Positions 51,237 to 60,571 of a stretch of 64,000 bases of DNA are shown in pieces. Position numbers and translations under genes: made by a program. How positions within the stretch are numbered: position 1 is the first letter of the stretch; each line of letters starts with the position of its first letter. Below the pieces are notes generated by a model that was not told where the DNA came from, made no database searches, and saw only the letters and a list, made by a program, of their open reading frames with translations. The DNA is from Ruegeria sp. HKCCSA071. GTDB lineage: Bacteria; Pseudomonadota; Alphaproteobacteria; Rhodobacterales; Rhodobacteraceae. The stretch is taken from assembly GCF_017872555.1 (NCBI RefSeq), contig NZ_JAEDOX010000009.1, forward strand, positions 62,001 to 126,000. The letters run 5' to 3'.

Positions 51237-51254
51237 GCCGGGCTTCAGCCCGGC
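51237..51254. repeat. REP-like palindrome GCCGGGC-TTCA-GCCCGGC
   Basis: Perfect 7-bp inverted repeat with a 4-nt loop in the 53-base gap before fmt. Similar CCGGGCTTCAGCCCGG elements are common as scattered palindromic repeats in many proteobacteria, as I recall. It could also stabilise the def mRNA. Confidence 0.55.
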
Positions 51255-51280
51255 ACCCGTCCCAACTGCCGGAGCCAACG

Positions 51281-52189
51281 ATGCGCATCATCTTCATGGG
51301 AACCCCCGATTTTTCGGTCCCGGTGCTGGACGCACTCGTCAAGGCCGGGCACGACATCGCCGCCGTCTACTGTCAGCCTCCGCGCCCCGCCGGACGCGGC
51401 AAGAAAGACCGCCCGACACCGGTTCATGCCCGGGCCGAGGCGCTGGGCCTGCCCGTTCGCCACCCAACCTCTCTGAAATCTGCTGACGAACAAACCGCAT
51501 TTGCCGCGCTGAACGCCGATATCGCCGTCGTCGTCGCTTATGGCCTGATCCTGCCGCAACCCATTCTGGACGCGCCGCGACACGGCTGCCTGAACATCCA
51601 CGCCAGCCTGCTGCCGCGCTGGCGCGGTGCCGCCCCGATCCACCGGGCGATTATGTCCGGCGATGCCGAAACCGGGATCTGCATCATGCAGATGGAGGCC
51701 GGTTTGGACACCGGCCCGGTCCTGCTGCGACAGGCAACCGCGATTGAAGCTGAAGAAACCACCGCCCACCTGCATGACCGGCTCTCGGCCATGGGGGCCG
51801 CGCTGATCGTCGAGGCGCTGGCCAAACTGCCGGACCTGTTGTCCGAGCCTCAGCCCGAGGATGGCGTGACCTATGCCGCCAAGATCGACAAGTCCGAGGC
51901 CCGCATCGACTGGACACGCCCGGCGGTCGAGGTCGACAGGCAAATCCGCGGGCTGTCACCCTTTCCCGGCGCATGGACCGAGATGAATGGCGAGCGCATC
52001 AAGCTGCTGGCATCGCGGCTGGCAGACGGGCAGGGCGCAGCGGGTGAGGTTCTGAACAACGACCTGCACGTGGCCTGCGGTCAGGGCGCGGTCGAACTGC
52101 TGCGCTTGCAACGGGCGGGCAAAGGCGCGCAGGATAGGGAAACCTTCCTGCGGGGCTGGCCCATTCCCACCGGCACCCGCCTGACCTAG
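51281..52189 (+). CDS. fmt: methionyl-tRNA formyltransferase
   Basis: A 302-aa enzyme that formylates Met-tRNAfMet with 10-formyl-THF. Visible are [18 protein letters not shown] (residues 2-19), the active-site loop [20 protein letters not shown] (about 105-124, with the catalytic Asn and His), and [20 protein letters not shown] (about 128). The C-terminal tRNA-binding domain includes [12 protein letters not shown]. It forms the standard def-fmt pair, with the deformylase pseudoenzyme between. Confidence 0.97.
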   Translation: MRIIFMGTPDFSVPVLDALVKAGHDIAAVYCQPPRPAGRGKKDRPTPVHARAEALGLPVRHPTSLKSADEQTAFAALNADIAVVVAYGLILPQPILDAPRHGCLNIHASLLPRWRGAAPIHRAIMSGDAETGICIMQMEAGLDTGPVLLRQATAIEAEETTAHLHDRLSAMGAALIVEALAKLPDLLSEPQPEDGVTYAAKIDKSEARIDWTRPAVEVDRQIRGLSPFPGAWTEMNGERIKLLASRLADGQGAAGEVLNNDLHVACGQGAVELLRLQRAGKGAQDRETFLRGWPIPTGTRLT

Positions 52190-52199
52190 GAGAAGCCCG

Positions 52200-52436
52200 A
52201 TGTTCATGGTGATGATGGGGACCGTCGTGATTGCCGGGATCGTCGGATATCTGTCCGAACAGACCGGGTTCACTCATAACGGCTATCTTCAGTCGATCAT
52301 CATCTGCGTGGGCGGGGCGTTCCTGTTCTACTTCATCCGCATCATGTTCGGGATCAGCTTTGGCCCTCCCGGTCTGGATGCGGTGATCTCGTCTGTCGGC
52401 GCCCTGATTATCGTGCCGACGCATTGGAGGAAATGA
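52200..52436 (+). CDS. small three-TM membrane protein
   Basis: A 78-aa hydrophobic protein with about three transmembrane segments (GTVVIAGIVGYLSEQ, SIIICVGGAFLFYFIRIMF and VISSVGALIIVP). Its Gly pattern and the 'ALIIVP' ending resemble GlsB/YeaQ/YmgE membrane proteins. AGGAG precedes the ATG, 10 bases after fmt. It is followed 1 base later by a second protein of the same size and probably forms a pair with it. Function unknown. Confidence 0.75.
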   Translation: MFMVMMGTVVIAGIVGYLSEQTGFTHNGYLQSIIICVGGAFLFYFIRIMFGISFGPPGLDAVISSVGALIIVPTHWRK

Positions 52437-52437
52437 C

Positions 52438-52674
52438 ATGCCCGTCGTCGCCCTGATCATCATCGGCGCAGCCGCGGGGTTCCTCGCCACCCGCCTGATG
52501 CGGATCGAGGCGGACATTCCAACCACCATGCTGATCGGTGTCATAGGCGCCCTGATCGGAGGGTTCGTTCTGCGGTTTCTGATAACCGTCATGGGCTGGA
52601 TGTCGGGCTTTGTGGGCGCGGTTCTGGGCGCATTGCTGGTGATCTGGATCTGGCAGACCTACCTGCGCCGTTAG
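52438..52674 (+). CDS. small GlsB/YeaQ/YmgE-like membrane protein
   Basis: A 78-aa protein with three transmembrane segments: ALIIIGAAAGFLATRLMR, then TMLIGVIGALIGGFVLRFLI and FVGAVLGALLVIWIW. The Gly-rich GxxxG pattern matches the YeaQ/YmgE (transglycosylase-associated) family. It is the second of two small membrane-protein genes after fmt and differs in sequence from the first. Possible roles are envelope stress or heteromeric membrane complexes. Confidence 0.8.
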   Translation: MPVVALIIIGAAAGFLATRLMRIEADIPTTMLIGVIGALIGGFVLRFLITVMGWMSGFVGAVLGALLVIWIWQTYLRR

Positions 52675-52734
52675 CATATTCCTTGGCTGCGCATTCCGTC
52701 CCGCAAACCTTCACTCGACAGATAGCGCAGCAGA

Positions 52735-53337
52735 TCAGCGCTCGTCGCACTCCAGCGCCGAGCCAAGCGCGGGGGCGGCTTTCGTCGTCATATCGAACCG
52801 GTTCACCTCGGCGGCGGTCATCCAGTGGATGCTGTCGGCCGGGGCCGCATACAGCGTGTACCAGTAAAACGACTCATCGACGCCAATGTCCCTGAAATAA
52901 TCCAGATAGCGGTCATGTTCCGGGTCATCCTCGGGCAGCTCCGTGGCCACCAGCCCCGACCCGGCCCAGCTGTGAACGCCGACGCAGGCCCCCGGCTGCA
53001 AAACACGGCGATGTCCGGCCAGAAACAGATCGGTGCCGCCGCTGGCAACCAGACCGTCCGAGGGCACGATGGTATCGAACCCGGCCTTGCGCACCTCGCG
53101 GCTGAAGATGACATTGGCGTCGTCATCCACTGATCCCTCAATATATTGCAGCACCAGCGTGCGCGCTTCGGGATTTTCGGCGGTGACGTCTTCAAAAGCG
53201 GACAGCGTCGTTTCGTCAATCGTACCTGAGGCGATGATCCGGTCACCCTCGGCAACAAAGTGGACAGGCGCATAATATGCGCCGCAGGAGGCCAGCAAAG
53301 CCAGTGAGACCGCAATCGATGTAAGTCTGAACGGCAT
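52735..53337 (-). CDS. ClpP/crotonase-like periplasmic lipoprotein (COG3904-like)
   Basis: About 200 aa. The ATG at 53337, behind GGAGG, yields a lipoprotein signal MPFRLTSIAVSLALLASCGA (lipobox LASC, Cys18). The mature part has a ClpP-like core: RIIASGTIDETTLSAFEDVT, VPSDGLVASGGTDLFLAGHR (about 100) and LQPGACVGVHSW, where Ser and His could form part of a catalytic site. The group is poorly studied. Its start is 64 bases from the neighbouring TRIC gene stop, and both lie on the same strand. Confidence 0.78.
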   Translation of the reverse strand: MPFRLTSIAVSLALLASCGAYYAPVHFVAEGDRIIASGTIDETTLSAFEDVTAENPEARTLVLQYIEGSVDDDANVIFSREVRKAGFDTIVPSDGLVASGGTDLFLAGHRRVLQPGACVGVHSWAGSGLVATELPEDDPEHDRYLDYFRDIGVDESFYWYTLYAAPADSIHWMTAAEVNRFDMTTKAAPALGSALECDER

Positions 53338-53401
53338 TTGGCCTCCGGGCTGCGCGTTCCAAACAGCTATCAGCCCGCCCCGGTCGCGTCCACCGACAGG
53401 T

Positions 53402-54025
53402 TCAGTTGCGGGGCGGGCGGCTTTTGTAGACGGGCAACTGCCAGCCAAACACCAGCGACCCGGCCCGCAAGGCCCAGCACACAAGGGCGCACAGACCTAG
53501 CACAAAGGCGGGCTCCAGCCCCAGCCTGACCGCAAGTACCGCTGTCAACGCCCCCAAAAACGCGCACGAGACGTAAAGTTCGCCTTGTTTCAGGACCAGC
53601 GGCACCTCGTTGCAGACCACGTCGCGCATCAGCCCGCCCAGACACCCGGTCGTCACACCCATCAGCACGACGATGATACCGGGCTGATCCAGTGACAGCG
53701 CGGCACCGGTTCCGGCGGCAACGGCGACCGACAGCGCGAAACTGTCCAGCCAGACCAGCCAGTTATAGCGGCTTTCCACCAGATGCGCGGTAAAGAACAC
53801 AAACACCGCCGCCGCGACGGCAATCAGGATGTAATCCGGCTGGCCGACCCAGAAGATCGGGTGCCTGTCCAGCAGCAGGTCGCGCACCGTGCCACCGCCA
53901 ACTGCGGTCAGGCAGGCCATGAAGGCGAAGCCCACCAGATCCAGCTGTGCCCGGCTGGCCACCAGCGCCCCGGTCAGCGCAAAGATCAGAACCGAGGCAT
54001 AATCCAGCAGCGTCAGCGCGCTCAC
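53402..54025 (-). CDS. TRIC-type cation channel protein (UPF0126/YadS)
   Basis: A 207-aa inner-membrane protein of about seven helices made of two UPF0126 repeats. Each repeat has the Gly-rich signature: [20 protein letters not shown] (about 34) and [20 protein letters not shown] (about 120). Bacterial homologues form trimeric K+-permeable channels. The GTG start overlaps the rnhA stop (GTGA). Last gene of the ispH operon. Confidence 0.9.
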   Translation of the reverse strand: MSALTLLDYASVLIFALTGALVASRAQLDLVGFAFMACLTAVGGGTVRDLLLDRHPIFWVGQPDYILIAVAAAVFVFFTAHLVESRYNWLVWLDSFALSVAVAAGTGAALSLDQPGIIVVLMGVTTGCLGGLMRDVVCNEVPLVLKQGELYVSCAFLGALTAVLAVRLGLEPAFVLGLCALVCWALRAGSLVFGWQLPVYKSRPPRN

Positions 54026-54489
54026 GCCGGTGCCTTTTTCGGCTTGAAGGGCGCCATGCCTGCGCGGGCCAGTTCATCGGCCTTTTCGTTTTCGGGATGG
54101 CCCGCATGGCCCTTGACCCATTCCCATGTCACATCATGTCGTTCCTGCGCCTCGTCCAGTCGCTGCCACAGATCGACATTCTTGACCGGCTTCTTGTTCG
54201 AGGTTTTCCAGCCATTCCGCTTCCAGCCGAATATCCAGCCGGTGACGCCGTTCTTCACATAGGCGCTGTCGGTGACAATGGTGATCTTCGACGGGCGCTC
54301 CAGCGTCTCAAGCGCGCTGATGGCAGCCAGCAACTCCATTCGGTTGTTGGTCGTCTCGGCCTCGCCGCCGTTCAGTTCCCGCTCTTTCAATACCCTGTCC
54401 CCGTTCTTCGCACGCAGCAGCACGCCCCAGCCTCCGGGGCCGGGATTGCCGGAACAGGCGCCATCTGTATAGGCAAACAACTCAGGCAT
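54022..54489 (-). CDS. rnhA: ribonuclease HI
   Basis: About 155 aa, cleaving RNA in RNA-DNA hybrids. Start at 54489 ([20 protein letters not shown]) overlaps the end of the methyltransferase gene by 8 bases. The four catalytic acids are seen: Asp in AYTDGACSG, Glu in TNNRMELLA (about 48), Asp in VTDSAYV (about 70) and Asp in [11 protein letters not shown] (about 135). A basic handle [15 protein letters not shown] is present. Confidence 0.95.
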   Translation of the reverse strand: MPELFAYTDGACSGNPGPGGWGVLLRAKNGDRVLKERELNGGEAETTNNRMELLAAISALETLERPSKITIVTDSAYVKNGVTGWIFGWKRNGWKTSNKKPVKNVDLWQRLDEAQERHDVTWEWVKGHAGHPENEKADELARAGMAPFKPKKAPA

Positions 54490-55069
54490 GGGCGAACACC
54501 AGAATAAACCCGTCGTAAGACCCGGCCAGACCCTTGCCCACCCCTTCGACCGTGCGGTCAACCGTGAACCCGGCCTGGGTCAGCGCCTCTCGGATCTCGG
54601 CTTCCGAGTAATAGGTGTAATAGCGGTCCAGATCGTCACGATGCTCGCCCGTGCCCAGCTTCATGCCCAGAAACAGCTGGCCTCCGGGCTTCAGGGCCGT
54701 GTGGATCGCTTTCAGGTGACGCGTAAAATCCGCTCGCGGCGCGTGCAGTAGGGAAAAACTGGCGTAGACACCGTCATACTCGGCGGTTTCGGTAACATCG
54801 TCGAACGTGCCCAGATGCGCGTCCACCCCGTTCTGGCGGGCATGTTCGACAAAGGCGGGGGTGGCATCCAGCGCCCGCACCTTCAGCCCCTGACGCATCA
54901 GGAAACCGCTGTCCGATCCGGGGCCTGACCCCAGATCCAGCACATAGCCGCCCGCACCGACCGCATCGGCAAAATCCTGACGGGTCTTGAGCTGTTCGGC
55001 TGGCAGAGGAATGGCCAGATATTCGTTTACTCTGTTCGTATAGGCATCAATCGTGCGTTTGTCGCTCAC
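54482..55069 (-). CDS. class I SAM-dependent methyltransferase
   Basis: About 195 aa from a GTG at 55069 that overlaps the DUF3429 stop (GTGA). SAM motif I is [20 protein letters not shown] (about 44-63). [18 protein letters not shown] holds the acidic loop. [13 protein letters not shown] and [14 protein letters not shown] (motif post-III) follow. The family resembles UbiE/Trm9-like small-molecule or tRNA methyltransferases, but the substrate cannot be told. Co-transcribed with ispH and rnhA. Confidence 0.85.
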   Translation of the reverse strand: MSDKRTIDAYTNRVNEYLAIPLPAEQLKTRQDFADAVGAGGYVLDLGSGPGSDSGFLMRQGLKVRALDATPAFVEHARQNGVDAHLGTFDDVTETAEYDGVYASFSLLHAPRADFTRHLKAIHTALKPGGQLFLGMKLGTGEHRDDLDRYYTYYSEAEIREALTQAGFTVDRTVEGVGKGLAGSYDGFILVFAHA

Positions 55070-55518
55070 AGGTACACTCCTACGGCTAGGCTGGCCAGAA
55101 CGACCGCGGTCAGCAGGATACGCAGCTGCATCCACCAGACCGGCGTCAGCCGCCAGTATGAAAACAGGGCGTCCAGCAGCAGCAAGCCGGTGAACCCGTA
55201 GATCAGATTGGTGCCCGCAGTGACCGGCCCGCCGCCTGTCATGGCAAAGGCCCACAGCGCAGGCAGGACCGACAGCCCATAACACAGCGCCGCCTTGCTG
55301 CCCGAGGTCTTGGTGGCAAACCCCCACAGAACACCGGACATAAAGCTCAGGATGACCGAGCCATAGAACAGCTGCACATAAGGGCCAACAAAGCGCGGGC
55401 CAAATGTATGCGAACCCCAGTCGTTCAGATCACCGTTCAGATAGGTCAGCGCGCCCCAGACAAACGGGACCAGTCCCGCCAGCCCCAGATAAAGCGGCGC
55501 CTTCGGCACGCCGGTCAC
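55066..55518 (-). CDS. DUF3429 membrane protein
   Basis: A 150-aa inner-membrane protein with about five helices. DUF3429 features: [40 protein letters not shown] (about 47) and a final [19 protein letters not shown] helix. The GTG start overlaps the ispH stop and its own stop overlaps the methyltransferase start. Function unknown. Confidence 0.85.
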   Translation of the reverse strand: MTGVPKAPLYLGLAGLVPFVWGALTYLNGDLNDWGSHTFGPRFVGPYVQLFYGSVILSFMSGVLWGFATKTSGSKAALCYGLSVLPALWAFAMTGGGPVTAGTNLIYGFTGLLLLDALFSYWRLTPVWWMQLRILLTAVVLASLAVGVYL

Positions 55519-56465
55519 GCCGGTTGCCTCAACACGCGCGGCACTTTGAATTCGACGTTTTCAGTTGCGGTCTCGACCGGCTCGACAGTGACATCGTAAT
55601 GATCGCGGAAGGCGTCGATCACCTCGTTCACCAGCAATTCCGGGGCCGATGCGCCTGCGGTCACCGCAACGCTTTTGATGCCCTGCAAAGCGCGCCAGTC
55701 GATCTCGGTCGCACGCTGGACCAGCTGTGCATATTTGCACCCCTCGCGTGATGCGACCTCGACCAGACGGCGGGAGTTTGACGAGTTCGGAGCCCCCACA
55801 ACCAGCAGCGCATCGGCCTTGGGCGCCACGGCCTTCACGGCCTCCTGCCGGTTGGTGGTGGCATAACAGATGTCTTCCTTATGCGGGCCGACAATGGCCG
55901 GGAACCGGTCCTGAAGGGCTGTGATGATGTCCTTGGTATCATCCACCGACAGGGTGGTCTGGGTGACAAAGGCCAGCTTGTCGGGGTCGCGCACCTGCAC
56001 GGTGGCCACATCCTCGACCGTTTCGACCAGTAGCACATCACCTTTTGGCAGCTGTCCCATCGTACCAACGGTTTCGGGGTGGCCCTTATGGCCGATCATG
56101 ATCATCTGCAATCCCGCATCCGCATGGCGCTGTGCCTCGACATGAACCTTCGACACCAGCGGACAGGTGGCATCCACATAGATCATCTCACGCTGCGCGG
56201 CTTCGGCGGGTACCGATTTCGGCACACCATGGGCGGAAAAGATCACCGGGCGGTCATCGGGGCATTCATGCAGTTCTTCGACAAACACAGCCCCTTTGGC
56301 CCGCAACCCGTCGACCACGAATTTGTTATGCACGATCTCGTGGCGCACATAGACCGGCGGCCCCCATTTTTGCAGGGCCATTTCAACGATCTTGATGGCG
56401 CGGTCCACACCGGCGCAGAACCCGCGCGGCGCGGCCAGGTAAAGTGTCAGTGGCGGCTTGGTCAT
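55515..56465 (-). CDS. ispH: 4-hydroxy-3-methylbut-2-enyl diphosphate reductase
   Basis: A 316-aa iron-sulfur enzyme, the last step of the MEP pathway, giving IPP and DMAPP. The three cluster cysteines are in [19 protein letters not shown] (Cys17), [14 protein letters not shown] (about 101) and [13 protein letters not shown] (about 199). [20 protein letters not shown] and [15 protein letters not shown] match the substrate pocket. First gene of a five-gene operon. Confidence 0.97.
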   Translation of the reverse strand: MTKPPLTLYLAAPRGFCAGVDRAIKIVEMALQKWGPPVYVRHEIVHNKFVVDGLRAKGAVFVEELHECPDDRPVIFSAHGVPKSVPAEAAQREMIYVDATCPLVSKVHVEAQRHADAGLQMIMIGHKGHPETVGTMGQLPKGDVLLVETVEDVATVQVRDPDKLAFVTQTTLSVDDTKDIITALQDRFPAIVGPHKEDICYATTNRQEAVKAVAPKADALLVVGAPNSSNSRRLVEVASREGCKYAQLVQRATEIDWRALQGIKSVAVTAGASAPELLVNEVIDAFRDHYDVTVEPVETATENVEFKVPRVLRQPA

Positions 56466-56591
56466 TCGGCTGTCTCCTTAGGGCACAGGTAAGTCTTTTC
56501 CCGGCCTTGGTCCAGACAGGACATTGTCATTCATCTGACACGAATCGTTGTTAGTCAGAGGATGTTTCAGCACCAATCCTTAGTTAAAGAA

Positions 56592-56621
56592 GCGCGGCCA
56601 GGACTCCGGTCCTGACCGCGC
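56592..56621. terminator. terminator hairpin downstream of the NYN gene
   Basis: Arms GCGCGG-C-CAGGAC and GTCCTG-A-CCGCGC (13 positions, one mismatch) with a TCCG loop. The minus strand continues TTCTTTAACT, so it ends the NYN transcript; the other side has AATTTT. Confidence 0.8.
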
Positions 56622-56653
56622 GAATTTTCCCATCAACAGGCAGTGGTGCCGGA

Positions 56654-57229
56654 TCAGCTGCCGCCTGCAACCGCGACGCTGCGATGCTCTGCCGGCATTT
56701 CACGCGGCGGGCGACCGATCACGTCGCGCAGATCCTCCAACTCGATGAAGTTGTCGGCCTGACGGCGCAGCTCGTCCGAAATCATCGGCGGTTGGCTGCG
56801 GATCGTTGACACGACCGACACGCGAACGCCCTGACGTTGCAGGCTGGCGATCAGCGGGCGGAAATCCCCGTCACCCGAGAACAGCACGATATGATCCACA
56901 CGCGGTGCCAGTTCCATGGCATCGACCGTCAGCTCGATATCCATGTTCCCTTTGACTTTCCGACGCCCCATGCTGTCGGTGTATTCCTTGGCCGGTTTGG
57001 TGACCATGGTGAAGCCGTTGTAATGAAGCCAGTCAACCAATGGGCGGATTGGTGAATACTCGTCGTTTTCAAGCAGCGCTGTATAGTAGAAAGCCCGAAG
57101 CAACTTGCCACGGCGCATGAATTCCTGCCGCAGAAGTTTGTAGTCTATGTCGAAACCGAGTGCTTTTGCCGCGGCATAAAGATTCGAGCCGTCGATGAAC
57201 AGCGCTAGCCGTTCGTCCTTATAAAACAT
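56654..57229 (-). CDS. NYN-domain (LabA/DUF88) RNase-like protein
   Basis: About 191 aa. The NYN fold has LALFIDGSNLYAAAKALG (Asp12), the GNMDIELTVDAMELAPRVDH segment with its central Asp (about 98), and LFSGDGDFRPLIASLQRQGV (about 118) with the terminal acidic pair, the complete metal site of this PIN-like nuclease family. The start at 57229 has AAGGAC ahead. It is divergent from folK. Homologues in alphaproteobacteria often sit here, as I recall, but the RNA target is unknown. Confidence 0.88.
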   Translation of the reverse strand: MFYKDERLALFIDGSNLYAAAKALGFDIDYKLLRQEFMRRGKLLRAFYYTALLENDEYSPIRPLVDWLHYNGFTMVTKPAKEYTDSMGRRKVKGNMDIELTVDAMELAPRVDHIVLFSGDGDFRPLIASLQRQGVRVSVVSTIRSQPPMISDELRRQADNFIELEDLRDVIGRPPREMPAEHRSVAVAGGS

Positions 57230-57292
57230 AAATAGGTCCTTCCGGTACAATCCAGACTACGCCGCGTTACGTGAGTGAGTGGGTGTGTGAGT

Positions 57293-57324
57293 TATAATAT
57301 GGCGCACTCTGGTGGACTTATAAT
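57293..57324. promoter_or_regulatory. AT-rich divergent promoter region (two TATAAT boxes)
   Basis: TATAAT occurs at 57293-57298 and at 57319-57324 in the folK-NYN gap, the latter about 55 bases before folK. A GT-rich simple stretch (57271-57292) lies beside the first. No good -35 hexamers were identified for either box. Confidence 0.4.
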
Positions 57325-57378
57325 TAGAACTTTTGTCGGTTATCGCAAGTATGCAATGTGTCGAATATAGGGTAGCAT

Positions 57379-57948
57379 ATGTACAATTCTTTGCCAAATG
57401 CGGTTGTGGCATTGGGCGCAAATCTCGATCTGAGAGGAAATGGGCCCGCTGTAACGCTACAGCGCGCAATTGACGCACTTTCGCAGCAGGGCGTGGTGAT
57501 TCGCTCTGTAAGCCGGTTTTTTGCGACACCCTGCTTCCCCGCTGGCGCTGGCCCGGATTACGTGAATGCGGCAGCGCTGATCGAAACCGACAAATCCCCG
57601 TCCGAGCTTTTGCGCGCGCTGCACGAGGTTGAAAACCAGTTCGGCCGTGAACGGGTGCAGCGCTGGGGAATGCGGACGCTGGATCTGGATCTTGTGTGCT
57701 ATGGCGATCAGATTCTGCCCGACCGCGCCCTGTTCGACCGCTGGCTGACCCTGCCGCCCGAGGCGCAACGGCAAGAGGCACCGGATCAGCTGATCCTGCC
57801 GCATCCGCGCCTTCAGGACCGCGCTTTTGTGCTTGTGCCGATGGCGGATATTGTGCCCGACTGGCGTCACCCCGTGCTTGATCGCACGGTTTCCCAGATG
57901 GTTGCCGACCTGCCCCCGCCCGAGGTTGCGGCGGTTACGCCGCTGTGA
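57379..57948 (+). CDS. folK: 6-hydroxymethyl-7,8-dihydropterin pyrophosphokinase
   Basis: A 189-aa folate biosynthesis enzyme transferring pyrophosphate from ATP to hydroxymethyldihydropterin. Features: NAVVALGANLDLRGN (residues 7-21), SRFFATPCFPAGAGPDYVNA (about 45), RWGMRTLDLDLVCYG (metal-binding Asp pair, about 95-109) and LPHPRLQDRAFVLVPMADI (about 135). FolB and FolP are not adjacent. No clear Shine-Dalgarno is present, so the mRNA may be nearly leaderless or start close to the ATG. Confidence 0.95.
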   Translation: MYNSLPNAVVALGANLDLRGNGPAVTLQRAIDALSQQGVVIRSVSRFFATPCFPAGAGPDYVNAAALIETDKSPSELLRALHEVENQFGRERVQRWGMRTLDLDLVCYGDQILPDRALFDRWLTLPPEAQRQEAPDQLILPHPRLQDRAFVLVPMADIVPDWRHPVLDRTVSQMVADLPPPEVAAVTPL

Positions 57949-58042
57949 TCCCTGCAAATGCAGCATTTCCTGCTTGTCAAGGCGCGGAATCGCGCTTAGA
58001 TAAACCCCTTCCTGACATGGACTCAGAAACGGAGAGCGCCCA

Positions 58043-58396
58043 ATGGCCCGCGTGACGGTAGAAGATTGCGTAGACAAGGTTCCAAACCGGTTCGAACTGG
58101 TGATGCTGGCCGCCCATCGGGCGCGCGAGATTTCTGCCGGTGCCGCGATTACCGTTGACCGCGACAACGACAAGAACCCTGTCGTGTCCCTGCGTGAAAT
58201 CGCCGACGAAACCCAAGGCGCGGACGCCCTGCGCGAACGCCTGATCGAGGCCAACCAGACCCAGATCGAGGTTGATGAGCCGGAAGAAGATCAGATGGCG
58301 CTGCTGATGGGTGCCGAGTCGGACAAGCCTGCGATGGACGACATGTCCGAAGAAAAGCTCCTGCGCGCTCTGATGGAGGCTCAAGGGCAGGGGTAA
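58043..58396 (+). CDS. rpoZ: RNA polymerase omega subunit
   Basis: A 117-aa omega subunit: [20 protein letters not shown] and [14 protein letters not shown] at residues 21-34 are diagnostic. The C-terminal half is acidic ([20 protein letters not shown]) and probably flexible. It stabilises beta' and forms part of a ppGpp site. It is followed by the (p)ppGpp synthetase gene, the common rpoZ-spoT arrangement. Confidence 0.96.
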   Translation: MARVTVEDCVDKVPNRFELVMLAAHRAREISAGAAITVDRDNDKNPVVSLREIADETQGADALRERLIEANQTQIEVDEPEEDQMALLMGAESDKPAMDDMSEEKLLRALMEAQGQG

Positions 58397-58422
58397 GCTC
58401 CAAAGACGAAGGTGCGGACCGG

Positions 58423-60555
58423 ATGATTTCTGCTGACGATCTGATTGCGCTGGTCCGCAACTACAATCCCAAGACGAATGCCGAACGTATCGCGCTGGCC
58501 TATGAGTTTGGCCAGAAGATGCACGAAGGGCAATTCCGCCATTCAGGCGAGCCCTACTTTACCCACCCTGTTGCCGTTGCCGCCATCCTGACCGAACAGC
58601 GTCTGGATGATGCGACGATCATTACGGCTTTGCTGCATGACACGATCGAAGACACCAAGGCCAATTACGGCAAGGTGTCCGATCTGTTCGGGGATGAGGT
58701 CGCCAAGCTGGTCGATGGCGTCACCAAGCTGACCAACCTGCAACTGTCCAGCCGCGAAACCAAACAGGCCGAGAATTTCCGCAAGCTGTTCATGGCCATG
58801 TCCAAGGACCTGCGGGTCATTCTGGTCAAGCTGGCCGACCGTCTGCACAACATGCGCACCATCAAGGCGATGCGGCCCGAAAAGCAGGTTCAGAAAGCGC
58901 GCGAGACGATGGATATCTACGCGCCGCTTGCGGGCCGCATGGGGATGCAATGGATGCGCGAGGAGCTCGAAGACCTCGCGTTCCGCGTCCTGAACCCCGA
59001 AGGCCGCCAGTCGATCATCCGTCGCTTTATCACGCTGCAACGTGAAACCGGCGATGTGATCCACCGCATCACCGGCGACATGCGCCACGAGCTGGAAAAG
59101 GCGGGCATCGAAGCCGAAGTCTTTGGCCGCGCCAAGAAACCCTATTCGATCTGGCGCAAGATGCAGGAAAAGGATCAGGGCTTCTCGCGCCTCTCGGATA
59201 TCTACGGGTTCCGCATCATCACCCAGACGGAAGAAGACTGCTATCGCACGCTCGGGGCCATCCATCAACGCTGGCGCGCGGTGCCGGGGCGGTTCAAGGA
59301 CTATATCAGCCAGCCGAAATCGAACGGCTACCGTTCAATCCACACCACGGTTTCAGGGCGCGATGGCAAACGGGTCGAGGTTCAGATCCGCACTCGCCAG
59401 ATGCACGATGTGGCCGAAACCGGCGTTGCGGCGCACTGGTCCTACCGGGACGGGGTGCGCACGGAAAACCCCTTTGCCGTCGATCCGGCCAAATGGATAT
59501 CCAACCTGACTGAACAGTTTGACAACGAGGATGATCACGAAGACTTCCTCGAAGCCGTCAAGCTCGAGATGTATTCGGACCAGGTCTTCTGCTTCACCCC
59601 CAAGGGCGACGTGGTGAAACTGCCGCGGGGCGCGACCCCGATCGATTTCGCCTATGCCATCCACACCCGGATCGGCCATGCCTGCGTGGGGGCCAAGGTC
59701 GATGGCATTCGCGTGCCGCTCTGGACGCGGATGAAGAACGGCCAGTCGGTGGATATCATCACCGCTGACGGGCAGACACCGCAGGTCACATGGCTTGAGA
59801 TCGCCGTCACCGGCAAGGCCCGCACCGCCATCCGCCGCGCCCTGCGCGAGGTGGATCGCGAACGGTTCATCAAGCTGGGCAAGGAACTGGCGCGCTCGGG
59901 TTTTGACCATGTGGGGCGCAAAGCCACCGACAAGGCGCTTGATACCGCCGCCAAGCACCTGCGCCTCAAAGACCGGCATGAATTGCTGGCCCGCCTGGGC
60001 AGTGCCGAGCTGACTGCCCATGAGGTGGTCGAGGCCGTCTATCCCGAACTGGCCAAGGATGAAGGCGACGCCATCCCGCTGCGGCGTGCCGTGATCGGGC
60101 TTGAGCCCGGCCAGAAATTCGACCGCGCGCCCTGCTGCCAGCCGCTGCCGGGCGAAAGGATCGTCGGCATCACCTACCGGGGCAAAGGCGTTGTGGTGCA
60201 CGCCATCGACTGCGACAAGCTCAGCCAATATGAAAGCGAACCGGAACGCTGGGTCGATCTGCACTGGCATTCGGGTACGCACCCTGCCGTCTATGGGGCG
60301 ACACTGGATCTGACCATCGGCAATGATGCCGGGGTTCTGGGGCGCATTTGCACATTGATCGGCGAGAAAAAGGCCAATATCTCGAACCTGGAATTTGTGG
60401 ACCGCAAACCGGATTTTTACCGCCTGCTGATCAATGTCGAACTGCGCGACCTTGAACAGTTGCATTCGCTGATGCTGATGCTTGAGGCTGAAAGCGACGT
60501 TGCAGCGGTCGAGCGTTATCGGGACCGGACCAAGACCGCGACTGCGGCTGGCTGA
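58423..60555 (+). CDS. bifunctional (p)ppGpp synthetase/hydrolase (Rsh)
   Basis: A 710-aa RelA/SpoT homologue, the only long-type Rsh gene seen in the window. The hydrolase HD domain has GEPYFTHPVAVAAIL and ITALLHDTIEDTKANY (His-Asp and ED motifs, about 65), and ADRLHNMRTIKAM. The synthetase domain has RFKDYISQPKSNGYRSIHTT (about 290). TGS (VVKLPRGATPIDFAYAIHT, about 398) and a C-terminal ACT domain follow. Intact motifs in both catalytic halves suggest full stringent-response control. Confidence 0.95.
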   Translation: MISADDLIALVRNYNPKTNAERIALAYEFGQKMHEGQFRHSGEPYFTHPVAVAAILTEQRLDDATIITALLHDTIEDTKANYGKVSDLFGDEVAKLVDGVTKLTNLQLSSRETKQAENFRKLFMAMSKDLRVILVKLADRLHNMRTIKAMRPEKQVQKARETMDIYAPLAGRMGMQWMREELEDLAFRVLNPEGRQSIIRRFITLQRETGDVIHRITGDMRHELEKAGIEAEVFGRAKKPYSIWRKMQEKDQGFSRLSDIYGFRIITQTEEDCYRTLGAIHQRWRAVPGRFKDYISQPKSNGYRSIHTTVSGRDGKRVEVQIRTRQMHDVAETGVAAHWSYRDGVRTENPFAVDPAKWISNLTEQFDNEDDHEDFLEAVKLEMYSDQVFCFTPKGDVVKLPRGATPIDFAYAIHTRIGHACVGAKVDGIRVPLWTRMKNGQSVDIITADGQTPQVTWLEIAVTGKARTAIRRALREVDRERFIKLGKELARSGFDHVGRKATDKALDTAAKHLRLKDRHELLARLGSAELTAHEVVEAVYPELAKDEGDAIPLRRAVIGLEPGQKFDRAPCCQPLPGERIVGITYRGKGVVVHAIDCDKLSQYESEPERWVDLHWHSGTHPAVYGATLDLTIGNDAGVLGRICTLIGEKKANISNLEFVDRKPDFYRLLINVELRDLEQLHSLMLMLEAESDVAAVERYRDRTKTATAAG

Positions 60556-60571
60556 GAAGGGGTGATCACGG

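Noticed and set aside
57271..57292. GT-rich simple repeat before folK as a phase-variation tract
   Set aside because: The repeat is imperfect (mixed GTGA, GGGT and GT units) and too short for typical slipped-strand switching.
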